DNA of 64,000 nt from Chloroflexota bacterium (GTDB lineage Bacteria > Chloroflexota > Anaerolineae > 4572-78 > J111). Positions 16,594-24,562 of the stretch are shown piece after piece (within the stretch, counting starts at the first letter, position 1; each line of letters opens with the position of its first letter). The notes under the pieces are model-generated. The model searched no databases. It was not told where the DNA came from and saw nothing but the letters and a program-made list of their open reading frames with translations. The stretch lies in contig BOKF01000026.1 in assembly GCA_016860845.1 (NCBI GenBank), positions 1 through 64,000 of the forward strand, written 5' to 3'. The position numbers and the translations under genes were made by a program.

Positions 16594-16877
16594 GGAACTA
16601 TCTCCTCTTTGAGTTGGTGGCTGGCCTCGGCCCCGTAATTCAACCCATAAATTTCCTTCAGTTGGGCGATACGTTGGAGAGTCTGCTCACTAAAGGGCGA
16701 TTTGTTCTCAAAAGCGTGCAACACAATCCCTTCCAGCAGGTCGCCCAGAGAAAGATCCAGATACTCAGCCAGCGCCTTGAGCACTTTGACCATCCTCTTT
16801 TCCATGCGCACCCCGGTCTGGACTCGTTCAACAATCAAGGAAGTGTCGGCAGACTGATTATTTTGTTCGGTCGCCAT
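16590..16877 (-). CDS. Small helical protein, cotranscribed with the MerB-like gene
   Basis: A 95-residue soluble protein, not assigned to a named family. The core RMEKRMVKVLKALAEYLDLS, residues about 24-43, then GDLLEGIVLHAFENK, looks like a ribbon-helix-helix or related small helical DNA- or protein-binding unit, but this is only a visual impression. Its stop overlaps the start of the MerB-like gene (ATGA), so the two are translationally coupled and probably act together, as regulator or partner subunit. It ends with an ordinary UGA stop, which shows UGA is not reassigned here. AAAGGA precedes the ATG. Confidence 0.85.
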   Translation of the reverse strand: MATEQNNQSADTSLIVERVQTGVRMEKRMVKVLKALAEYLDLSLGDLLEGIVLHAFENKSPFSEQTLQRIAQLKEIYGLNYGAEASHQLKEEIVP

Positions 16878-16914
16878 CAGCTTTTCCTTTTACTAATAGA
16901 ATAGTTTTGTTATT

Positions 16915-16959
16915 TTGTTACCTATGTACCATTATAACAAATAGATAGATCTGTGTCAA
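16915..16959 (-). promoter_or_regulatory. Consensus sigma70 promoter with overlapping inverted repeat
   Basis: On the minus strand TTGACA (16959-16954), 17 bases, TATAAT (16936-16931): a perfect consensus. TTGTTA and TAACAA arms (16940-16935 and 16920-16915) straddle the -10 and start point, a likely operator. It drives the 95-residue gene and the MerB-like gene. Confidence 0.85.
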
Positions 16960-16980
16960 ACGCCATTAATTTATATTTTC

Positions 16981-17013
16981 GGAAATAAAAATGCCTCACC
17001 CGCGGCGAGGCAT
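16981..17013 (-). terminator. Rho-independent terminator of the M16 peptidase gene
   Basis: On the minus strand ATGCCTC, a short loop region, GAGGCAT, then TTTTTATTTCC. Confidence 0.85.
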
Positions 17014-17083
17014 TGATCCAGAGTCTCGGCTGTCCTCATCCCATCCCCTGGGCAAGAAAACAAGACACTATGTTTGCCCTCCT

Positions 17084-19984
17084 TTACTTAACCTCTTTCC
17101 CCTCGTTATCCACGACCATCACCTGGCCAATTTTCTCCAACTGGGGCTTGACCACCTCAGCATCGCCGACCACGACGATAATGGGCCGCTCGGAGTCAAT
17201 GTAGTTGGCGGCGGCGGCGTGAGCTTCGCTGGCGCTGGCCCCCTCGATGTTTTGCAGGTAATCTTTCAGCTCTTCGATGGGCACGCCGGTCAGGTAGCGG
17301 GTGGCCAGGGCATTGGCAAAGTCGGAGGGCTGCTCGAGGGCCAGGGCAAAGCTGCCGATGAGCTGGTTCTTGGCGTCGGTCAGTTCCTGCTCGGAAATGG
17401 GTTCGGTGCGGATGCGCTTTAGCTCTTTCAAAATTTCCTGCACGGCGTCGGCGGCGTGGTCCTGGCTGACATCGCCGACCACACGGAAGGTGCTGACGTC
17501 ATTGGGCCGGCCAAAACGGCTGTAGACGCCGTAGGTGTAGCCTTTATCCTCCCGAAGATTGGTGTAGAGGCGCGAGGAAGAACCGCCGCCCAAGACCGCG
17601 TTGACCACTTCCAGGGCGTAGCGATCCGGGTTGCGGGCATCAATTCCCCGGTTGCCCACCTGGATGGTCGCCTGTTCGGAGGTGGGCCGATCTACCAGAT
17701 AGATGACCGAGGTATCGCCCAGCTCGGCTTCGGGATAGTTGAGGAAGTCCGGGACCTCACCCTGCTCCCAATCCCCAAAAACCCGTTCGGTCTCACTTTT
17801 GGCTTCCTCGGCGGTGATGTCGCCGACGATGACCAGCAGGGCGTTATTGGGTTTGTAATAGGTCTGGTGAAATTCAATCAGGTCGTCGCGGGTCAGCCTT
17901 TTGACCGTTTCCGGGTTGGTGATGAAGCCGTAAGGATGGCCGCCGTAGGCCAGGCGGCCAAATTGACGGTTGGCCATGCTGGCCGGGTTGACCTGATCCT
18001 GCTCCAAAAAGGTCAGGGTTTGAGTTTGGTCAACCTGGAACTCCTTTTCGGGAAAGGTCGAGTTGCGGGCCATATCGCTCAGCAGGTCAAAGGCCAGGGT
18101 CGCATCGGCGGCCAGGGCGTCCACCGAAACGGAAGTCCACTCCAGGGCGGCGCTGGAACCGACCGAGCCGCCGGCCGCTTCAATCGTTTCGGCTATTTCG
18201 GCGGCGGTGCGGGTCTGGGTGCCTTTGGTCAGCAGGTCGGCCATCAGGTCGGCCACGCCCTGTTTATCCGCCGGGACAGCGGCGTTGGAACCGCCCACGT
18301 TTAGCTGCAAGCGCAGTTTGGGCACTTCGGTTTGGGGGACGAAAATAACATTGAGACCGTTTTCGAGGGTAAAACGCTCGAAGGGCGGGAAGTTGCTCTC
18401 CGTGACCGGCAGGGCGGCCGGAACGGAGGTACGGCTGATAACGCCTTCGGGCAGGCCGGCCAGAACCTCGTCGCTTAATTCAAGGTCCAGCACTTCAGAG
18501 GCCGGTTCCGGGGTGGCTTCGCTCTGGACAGGTTCCGCTGGCTCGACCAGCAGGCCGGGGGAGTCGCTCAAGATTTCCTCCCCCTCTTTGAGGGTCAGTT
18601 GGATATTCAGCGGCTTGTCGCACAGATAGGTTTGGGCGACACGTTGAATATCATCCACCGTGACGGCTTGATACCGGGCCAGTTCCTCATCAATGGTATT
18701 GGGATCGCCAAAGGTCAGGACGGCGTCTTGCAGCCACTCGGCGGTGTTCAGGGCCGACTCGCGGAATGAGGCAATCGAACCAACCAGGGCTTGTTTCTTG
18801 ACCCGTTCCAACTCTGCCTCGGTCACGCCGCCGGTCATCACTTTCTCAAACTCGTCCCGGACCAGTGGGGGTATGGCGTCGAGGCTGTCGCCGCTGTTGG
18901 GCTGGGCGATGGCGTAAAGGATGCTGGCTCCCAGGTAATCGCTCAAGCCGACATAGGCGCTGGCGGCCTTGCCCTGCTGGATGATGTTTTGCTCAAAACG
19001 GCTGCTGTTGCCCCCGGCCAGGATGTCGGTCAACAGGCTGAGAGCATAGAAATCGGGTTCGCCCCGCGGCGGGCCGACGACCGTAGCCGCCCAGCGCGGC
19101 ACTTCGACCTGTGGGTCAATCAAGGTTTCCTCAGTGCCGATGTTGCAGCCGGTGGCGCTGTCGGTGCGCAGCAGCGGAAACTCGCCGGACAAGGGATACT
19201 GCTTGAGAATGGGGGTGACTTCCGGCCCGGCGGGAATGTCGGCAAAGTAAGCCTGGACCAGGATTTTGGTCTGCTCCACATCAATATCGCCGACAATGAC
19301 CAGCGTGGCGTTGTTGGGTTTGTAATAGGTGTCATGAAAGTCTCTTAATTCGGCCAACGCCGCCGCATTCAAATCCTCGACGCTGCCGATAACCGAGCGT
19401 TCATAAGGCACGTAGCCCTGCATCGGCTGGGTAAAGAGGCGGCGGTTGGCCGCGCCGTAGGGCCGGTTGGCCACGCGCTGGTTGAACTCTTCGACGACGA
19501 CATCCCGCTGTGTTTCAAAGACATCCTGGGTTACGCCCAACGAGGCCATGCGGTCGCTCTCCATCCACAGAACGCGGGGGAGCTGGTTGGCCGGAGCGAC
19601 TTCCCAATAGGCGGTTTTGTCATTAGCGGTGTAGGCATTATGGTTGGCCCCGATGGATTCCAGCAGCAGGTCCCACTGGCCGTTAGGAATATTGTCCGAA
19701 CCTTCAAACATCATGTGCTCAAACATGTGGGCGAAGCCAGAGCGCCCGGCGGGGTCATTAGCCCCCCCCACGTGATACCAGATGTCCACCGCTACCACCG
19801 GCGCGGAGTGGTCTTCGGCCAGGATAACGCGCAGGCCGTTGGGCAGGGTGTAGTCGGTCAGGGGGAGTTCGTAATCGGCAAAGTTGAGGGGTTTGGGATC
19901 CTGGGCATGGGTGGGGAGGGGAAAGGTCAGCAACAGCAAAAATAACAGCGATAATAACCGGGGCATTTTTGAGGGCATGCGCAT
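17084..19984 (-). CDS. Secreted M16-family zinc metallopeptidase, fused two-half type
   Basis: A 966-residue exported peptidase. A signal peptide covers about residues 1-27 (ending PTHAQ). The N-terminal half (about 40-480) has the inverted zinc motif HMFEH with the downstream glutamate in VVVEEFNQR, so it is active. The C-terminal half (about 545-960) repeats the fold but lacks HxxEH, as in processing-peptidase-like pairs where the second half only shapes the chamber. Short residues 485-530 are an acidic linker. GGAGAAGAG precedes the ATG. Substrates are probably small proteins or peptides outside the membrane. Confidence 0.93.
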   Translation of the reverse strand: MRMPSKMPRLLSLLFLLLLTFPLPTHAQDPKPLNFADYELPLTDYTLPNGLRVILAEDHSAPVVAVDIWYHVGGANDPAGRSGFAHMFEHMMFEGSDNIPNGQWDLLLESIGANHNAYTANDKTAYWEVAPANQLPRVLWMESDRMASLGVTQDVFETQRDVVVEEFNQRVANRPYGAANRRLFTQPMQGYVPYERSVIGSVEDLNAAALAELRDFHDTYYKPNNATLVIVGDIDVEQTKILVQAYFADIPAGPEVTPILKQYPLSGEFPLLRTDSATGCNIGTEETLIDPQVEVPRWAATVVGPPRGEPDFYALSLLTDILAGGNSSRFEQNIIQQGKAASAYVGLSDYLGASILYAIAQPNSGDSLDAIPPLVRDEFEKVMTGGVTEAELERVKKQALVGSIASFRESALNTAEWLQDAVLTFGDPNTIDEELARYQAVTVDDIQRVAQTYLCDKPLNIQLTLKEGEEILSDSPGLLVEPAEPVQSEATPEPASEVLDLELSDEVLAGLPEGVISRTSVPAALPVTESNFPPFERFTLENGLNVIFVPQTEVPKLRLQLNVGGSNAAVPADKQGVADLMADLLTKGTQTRTAAEIAETIEAAGGSVGSSAALEWTSVSVDALAADATLAFDLLSDMARNSTFPEKEFQVDQTQTLTFLEQDQVNPASMANRQFGRLAYGGHPYGFITNPETVKRLTRDDLIEFHQTYYKPNNALLVIVGDITAEEAKSETERVFGDWEQGEVPDFLNYPEAELGDTSVIYLVDRPTSEQATIQVGNRGIDARNPDRYALEVVNAVLGGGSSSRLYTNLREDKGYTYGVYSRFGRPNDVSTFRVVGDVSQDHAADAVQEILKELKRIRTEPISEQELTDAKNQLIGSFALALEQPSDFANALATRYLTGVPIEELKDYLQNIEGASASEAHAAAANYIDSERPIIVVVGDAEVVKPQLEKIGQVMVVDNEGKEVK

Positions 19985-20006
19985 CTCTTCTCCATTTGGC
20001 GAATTT

Positions 20007-20039
20007 AAACCTGCCAGGTCTATGAAACCTGGCAGGTTT
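20007..20039. repeat. AAACCTGCCAGGT palindrome
   Basis: Thirteen-base perfect arms (20007-20019 and 20027-20039) with a 7-base loop, then GTTTTATT on the plus strand. It lies between two minus-strand genes, so it is more likely a dispersed palindrome than a terminator. Confidence 0.75.
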
Positions 20040-20087
20040 GTTTTATTAGAATACCCTTGACTATAGGAGCAAACATTTAAGAGGAGA

Positions 20088-20885
20088 TTAAAATCTTAAG
20101 AAAGATATCTTCCGCACACCCAATGAGGCAGCCATACATTCCAAAGCCGCCTTGAAGCCTTGCCGGTAGATGTCCGCTTGAGCTTTATCTTCCTCGATGG
20201 GCGAGTCCTGGGTTGACATAACTTGAGAGACCAGCCGCAGCTTATGTTCAATATCTTTGACGGACCAGAAGGCAGCCTTTGTTCTTGAACCAGCAGGCAT
20301 GGTGGGGGATAGCAAAGGAATACCAAATAGTCTAGCGGCGCAATCCAGGGCCGCTTCAAAGCCTTCATGGTAGAGAGCGGGCCGGGCGATATTTTCCAGG
20401 GCCGCAGCCGTAACCTGAATCACGGTTTGGATAGCCCACAGAATGTTTTGAACATCTTCATGAAACCAGACCCGCGAGTCAGCGGCCGGAGAGGCAGGTT
20501 GGAGGGATGGAGAATCAGAAATTGCCGGGATCAGATTTAGGCCGAAGGAGGTAGCCACACACCAGCATGCGGCTTCGCCGCCCTGGTAATAGCCCTGGTT
20601 GTCATGCTCCCTTACGGTCCCATTGGCTGAGACGACCAGCCGAGATTGAACAGTTTCCAGGAGATGTTTAATTTCCTCAGAAGTCCATATCTTTTTTGAA
20701 GGCGGTTTGACCTCGAAAAATGTTTTGACAGACTGCCAGGCAGTCTCAAAGCCGAGATTAAAACTGCGCCGATAAACGAGAGAGAGGTCACTGCCATCCG
20801 AGGAGGCCGCCGTTGTTTGGATAACGACTTGCATGGCCCATAAAACATTTTCTATATCTTCGGTTTGCCTGACTTGTAATCTCAT
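20088..20885 (-). CDS. Protein of four divergent tandem repeats, unknown function
   Basis: A 265-residue soluble protein I do not recognise. It is built of four units of about 60-70 residues. Each begins with an aromatic-DIE/DVQ helix (TEDIENVLWAMQVVIQ, SEEIKHLLETVQSRL, HEDVQNILWAIQTVIQ, VKDIEHKLRLVSQVM) and ends with a Y-x-x-GF/GG-A-A helix (YRRSFNLGFETAW, YYQGGEAACWC, YHEGFEAALDC, YRQGFKAALEC). Units 1 and 3 are closest to each other, as are the ends of 3 and 4. The ATG at 20885 has AGGAGAG upstream; the frame continues through a palindrome to 20972 but that part is rejected. It follows the SPFH gene and may be cotranscribed. Confidence 0.8.
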   Translation of the reverse strand: MRLQVRQTEDIENVLWAMQVVIQTTAASSDGSDLSLVYRRSFNLGFETAWQSVKTFFEVKPPSKKIWTSEEIKHLLETVQSRLVVSANGTVREHDNQGYYQGGEAACWCVATSFGLNLIPAISDSPSLQPASPAADSRVWFHEDVQNILWAIQTVIQVTAAALENIARPALYHEGFEAALDCAARLFGIPLLSPTMPAGSRTKAAFWSVKDIEHKLRLVSQVMSTQDSPIEEDKAQADIYRQGFKAALECMAASLGVRKISFLRF

Positions 20886-20954
20886 AAAAGCTCTCCTGCG
20901 AAGCGATTGGATCAATAAGGCAGCAACCTCAAGGTGTGTCCAAATTTTTGGTAA

Positions 20955-20983
20955 TGTAGGGCAAGTTGGCAACTTGCCCTACA
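20955..20983. repeat. TGTAGGGCAAGTT palindrome
   Basis: Thirteen-base perfect arms with a 3-base loop (GGC), between the SPFH gene and the four-repeat gene. Confidence 0.8.
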
Positions 20984-21037
20984 GAACCGCCTAAAAGCTG
21001 AGACAAACCCACAGCCTCATCACCTCTTGTCAAAAAT

Positions 21038-21829
21038 TCACCACACTTTATGCCCTGGCCCGGAACCTCCGTTTTGTTTGGCGTGCCCGTTCTGATGGGG
21101 CAGCCGGGTCAGGTCCGTCAGATGGGGAGCGAGACCAGTTTCCAGGGGAGACCCGCCAGACCATAGCGTTAGATCCCCTTCAAAGTCTTCCAGACCCGTA
21201 ACAAAGCCGGCTTGAATCGCTTTTTCAGCCAGACCGGGGATGGGAAAGCTGGCGAGGGATTGCGAAATGGCCATCAGCCGCCGCGCCTGCAAGATTGCCC
21301 GTTTGAACTTTTCAGGGGCAATAGTTTCTTTTATCAGAATTCCCCCATTCTTTAGCGGCGCCAGGCCTAAAGGGCGCATTTGGATGCTGAGCAGGCGGGT
21401 TAAATGCCACTCGATAGCCGCCATGGCCGGGCTGCTGCTCAACTCTTCGGCCTCATACCGGGAAGCCAGCCGGCGCAAAAATTGGTTGGTATAATCTTTG
21501 ACAATAATCTGTAAGAGATCATCCCCCCCTTTGACTAATTGAGCCGCCGCATTTCTAACGGCAGAGGCCGGGTTGAAATTAAACAAAACGGTCAGATGAA
21601 TTTTGAAGGGGATGTTATCTTTACTCAGCACCTCGTCAAAGGTAAAATTGCCGACGTGCAGCCCCGTTTTAACCGGCGGAAGGGCTTGCTCTACCAGGGG
21701 CCAAATCCAAAAGAAGCCCGGCTCTTTAACGTGGTGGTACCTACCCAGGCGTAGGACGGGAATAACATGGTTATCGGGGGCAAAATGAAGACCCAGCATT
21801 CGGCCTAACATAGCAAATAAATGTTTCAT
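21038..21829 (-). CDS. SPFH/band-7 domain protein
   Basis: A 263-residue protein of the stomatin/prohibitin superfamily, which forms oligomeric scaffolds on membranes. The band-7 pattern runs from about residue 20: VLRLGRYHHVKEPGFFWIWP, then VKTGLHVGNFTFDEVLSKDN and IHLTVLFNFNP near 75, and an alpha-helical stretch (about 95-210). It has only a weakly hydrophobic N-terminus instead of a clear membrane anchor. The C-terminal 35 residues are polar. The ATG at 21829 has GGAGG 7 bases upstream. It starts 140 bases after the terminator of the signalling operon. Confidence 0.88.
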   Translation of the reverse strand: MKHLFAMLGRMLGLHFAPDNHVIPVLRLGRYHHVKEPGFFWIWPLVEQALPPVKTGLHVGNFTFDEVLSKDNIPFKIHLTVLFNFNPASAVRNAAAQLVKGGDDLLQIIVKDYTNQFLRRLASRYEAEELSSSPAMAAIEWHLTRLLSIQMRPLGLAPLKNGGILIKETIAPEKFKRAILQARRLMAISQSLASFPIPGLAEKAIQAGFVTGLEDFEGDLTLWSGGSPLETGLAPHLTDLTRLPHQNGHAKQNGGSGPGHKVW

Positions 21830-21970
21830 TTTGATGCCTCCTATCAACTCATCTTAATCTTCTCTCTGTCTCTATTATAAAAGAAAAAGGAAAGCGTACA
21901 CTGACCATTCCTTAACAGTTTTAGTGGAAAATCTAACCAAATTCTCATAAATGTTAAGACGGTTCTAACA

Positions 21971-21995
21971 AAAAGAGCGCCTCGGGCGCTCTTTT
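21971..21995 (-). terminator. Terminator of the four-gene signalling operon
   Basis: GAGCGC stem with A-run and T-run on both sides (AAAAGAGCGC ... GCGCTCTTTT), so it can act in both directions. Confidence 0.85.
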
Positions 21996-22023
21996 GCGGA
22001 TGACACTTATTTTTAAAGAGTCT

Positions 22024-23997
22024 TTATTCTGAAGATGGGTCATGGTTGAGCTTGAGTTTGTAGCCCACGCCGCGGACATTGATAATGTATTTGGGCTGGC
22101 GCGGATTGGGTTCGATCCGCTCCCGCAGCCGGCTCACCAGGGCGTTGATGGTATCATCCATGGTCAGTTTGTCGTAATCTACGCCATAAACGGCCCGGCT
22201 GATCAATTGGCGGGTACAGAGCTGGTTGGCGTGGCGGTAAAGGGTCAGCATCAACTCATATTCCGTGGGGGCTAACTCCACCCGCTGGTGTTCAACCCAA
22301 ACTTCTTTGTTAGGTTCATCAATCCATAAATCCTGATGAGCAGGGATATGGCTGGGCGGGGTGGGCATGAGTTTCTGGCATAACATGGCCGCCGACAAGA
22401 CCCGGTGCAGGTAGGCAGCCAGTTCACGGCGGGTGTAACGGACGGCAGCGTCATAAGAGATCAATTGACTGACCGTACAAAACAGCAGCCCCAGCAGGTA
22501 GGTGTTCATCTCCCGGCCAATCAGGACAGAGGCCCAATAACGCACCCGGCAAATCGCCTGGAAGATTTTGGCCAGTTCCGGCTCCAAATTTTCTGCGGCT
22601 ACGGCTGCATCCAAATGCGGCAGGTCTAGCAAACGTCTCTCCAGTTCATAGCGGGCAAGCACATTAGGGATAGAAAACAGTTCAAATTTAAGCGCGGTTT
22701 CCAGGGAGACAAAATCGAACAACAGGGGACTCCGGCTGACCCGGCTAAAATCAATTAACCAGGTGCGCCCCTGGCGATCTACCAGCAGGCTGTCGTCGTT
22801 GAGTTGACCATAGGTGACGCCCATCAGAACCGGCAAGTTGACCCCGATGCGTTTTTCAGCCAGATGAACGACCGGGTTAGGATAGGAAATAGATGAACCA
22901 TCGGCCAGTTGGAGGGTTAAGCTGTTGGCAGCATAATAGATTTTGGCCAGGTTGGCGGCCAATCCTTCCTGGCAGATCACATTGAAGCGGCGTCCCAGTT
23001 CCGCGGAAGCGAACGCTCCTTCAGTCAAGGCTAACTCTTCCCGTAAAATTTGAGTGAGTGGTTTGTCACCTTCATACAGCCGTCCCTGTTCATACCAGGG
23101 GGCCAGGGTGGTGCTAAAGAGGTGATTCAGGGCAGTTGTAACCATTTCAACGGAGCTGTCCCGATAAAATTCGGCCAGGGTGGTGATGTCCTCCAAATTT
23201 CCGCCATTCAGGGCGTAGACAATTGCGGCAAAATGGACCGTCTCGACAAACTTAACTTTTACGACACCCCCTTCGCCGCTGGCTTTGGGGGTTAACGTTT
23301 CAAAAATTTTTGCTTCCTGTTGAATAAAAGCTCTTGGCCCGCAAGCAATGACAAACTGCCTTTCCAGGCCATCCGCTGAAAAGGCCGTGACCGCCAAAAT
23401 GACCTTTTGCTTCTGCCGGGTCAAAAGCCGGCTGATGGTTATCTGGCTACTGTCGTGAAATGAACGGCGAAACAGATCTTCCAACTCACCCACCCGGTCC
23501 AGGATATCCGTATTGTCCATGTAGGGGTCAATCAAGCTGATCAGGTGAACAAAGGAGAGATGTTCGGCCCAACGGATGGTAAGCCACCAATTGAGAGAGA
23601 GATACGTGGCCAAAGCTTTTTCGACAGCCTGGACCATGGTCTCCGGCCCTTCACGTTTGTCTAAAAAGTCCACCGCCGGCGGCAGCCCCTCGACCACCGG
23701 CCCTAACACCTCTCGCACCGCTTGATAGGTGGGGAAACCGGTGAGGATGATCTTGGGCACCGGGCTAAAGTCAGGGTCTTTAGCCAGGGTCAGGCCGCTC
23801 ACGTCGTGGTCGTCGTCATCGTCCACCAGCCGGATATCTAAAACAGCCAGGTGGAGGCGGGTCTCGGCCAAAAGCTGCCTGGCTTGCTCTAAGGTGTCGG
23901 CTTTCAGAACTAAGTAACCGGCGCTTTCCAAATATTCAGCGCGGGTGTCAAGAAAATCACGCTCGTTGTCTGCAAACAACACACGGCTCTGTGACAT
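22024..23997 (-). CDS. Response regulator: receiver, APH-like middle domain, OmpR-type winged helix
   Basis: A 657-residue fusion. The receiver (about residues 1-135) has acidic ADNERD, phospho-acceptor D in AVLDIRL and K in FLDKRE. The middle (about 140-530) has the pattern VTYGQLNDDSLLVD then WLIDFSRVSRSPLLFDFVSLE, like the ternary-complex-associated APH-fold domains (TCAD9 type); the kinase-like catalytic residues look degraded (GQLNDDS for GDLH.xN). The C-terminus (about 550-650) is an OmpR/PhoB winged helix: LAPTEYELMLTLYRHANQL, INALVSRLRERIEPNPRQP, IINVRGVGYKL. It is the likely DNA-binding output of the operon. The middle domain could sense a ligand or bind a partner. Confidence 0.88.
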   Translation of the reverse strand: MSQSRVLFADNERDFLDTRAEYLESAGYLVLKADTLEQARQLLAETRLHLAVLDIRLVDDDDDHDVSGLTLAKDPDFSPVPKIILTGFPTYQAVREVLGPVVEGLPPAVDFLDKREGPETMVQAVEKALATYLSLNWWLTIRWAEHLSFVHLISLIDPYMDNTDILDRVGELEDLFRRSFHDSSQITISRLLTRQKQKVILAVTAFSADGLERQFVIACGPRAFIQQEAKIFETLTPKASGEGGVVKVKFVETVHFAAIVYALNGGNLEDITTLAEFYRDSSVEMVTTALNHLFSTTLAPWYEQGRLYEGDKPLTQILREELALTEGAFASAELGRRFNVICQEGLAANLAKIYYAANSLTLQLADGSSISYPNPVVHLAEKRIGVNLPVLMGVTYGQLNDDSLLVDRQGRTWLIDFSRVSRSPLLFDFVSLETALKFELFSIPNVLARYELERRLLDLPHLDAAVAAENLEPELAKIFQAICRVRYWASVLIGREMNTYLLGLLFCTVSQLISYDAAVRYTRRELAAYLHRVLSAAMLCQKLMPTPPSHIPAHQDLWIDEPNKEVWVEHQRVELAPTEYELMLTLYRHANQLCTRQLISRAVYGVDYDKLTMDDTINALVSRLRERIEPNPRQPKYIINVRGVGYKLKLNHDPSSE

Positions 23998-24024
23998 TGT
24001 GTCCCTCCCAGATCTCTGATTACT

Positions 24025-24402
24025 TTAGGACGATGATGGAGCTTCCAACACGGCCCGGATTTCAGATTGAAGTTGTTTTTCGTCGAGAGATTTATAGATA
24101 TAATCCGCTGCACCCGCCTTGAGCATCTCGCGGGCGCGCTGCCAGGTCGGTGAGGCAGTCGCAACAATGATACGAGCCTGGGGCTGTTGTTGGTGCAGCG
24201 ATGCTACTAAAGTAACTGCATCTTCTACTACCCCCGCATCAATGATAATCACGTCACAATCTGGGTGAATACCTCTCTTTGCTACGGTCTGCTCAGACAC
24301 AATATATAATTTACCCAAAGGTGACAACGCCTGTTCCAAAACCAAAGGCCACTGACTCTCTGCTTTCTCACCAACCAATAAAAAAGTATTTTCCATGAGC
24401 AT
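24025..24402 (-). CDS. Stand-alone receiver-like protein, degenerate
   Basis: A 125-residue single receiver-fold protein: beta-1 FLLVGEKAE, beta-3 CDVIIIDAGVV with the phospho-acceptor-like D, and KS near the end (YIYKSLDE). The acidic pair normally after beta-1 is replaced by GEK, so phosphorylation is doubtful and it may be a pseudo-receiver. The ATG at 24402 is chosen because GGAGAAG lies just before it; a longer frame to 24585 overlaps the kinase gene. It sits between the giant kinase and the DNA-binding regulator and may carry a signal between them. Confidence 0.8.
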   Translation of the reverse strand: MLMENTFLLVGEKAESQWPLVLEQALSPLGKLYIVSEQTVAKRGIHPDCDVIIIDAGVVEDAVTLVASLHQQQPQARIIVATASPTWQRAREMLKAGAADYIYKSLDEKQLQSEIRAVLEAPSSS

Positions 24403-24562
24403 TCTCTTCTCCAACTTGAGGCATATCTTCTCCGGATGGGGAGCGGATAACCCTGGCGGCAATTTAACCACGTTTATCCCTGCTGGTAAGGGTGGAGATT
24501 TATGCCCAAAGCCGGCGTTCCAAAACCCCACCAGTGTTTCAACACCTTGAATATTAGCCCAG

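Noticed and set aside
17456..18629. Long plus-strand open frames
   Set aside because: Antisense to the M16 peptidase; no domain and Gly/Ala/Val-biased composition typical of shadows.
20007..20046. Plus-strand terminator
   Set aside because: It has a hairpin and T-rich tail, but no plus-strand gene ends nearby; it fits a dispersed palindrome better.
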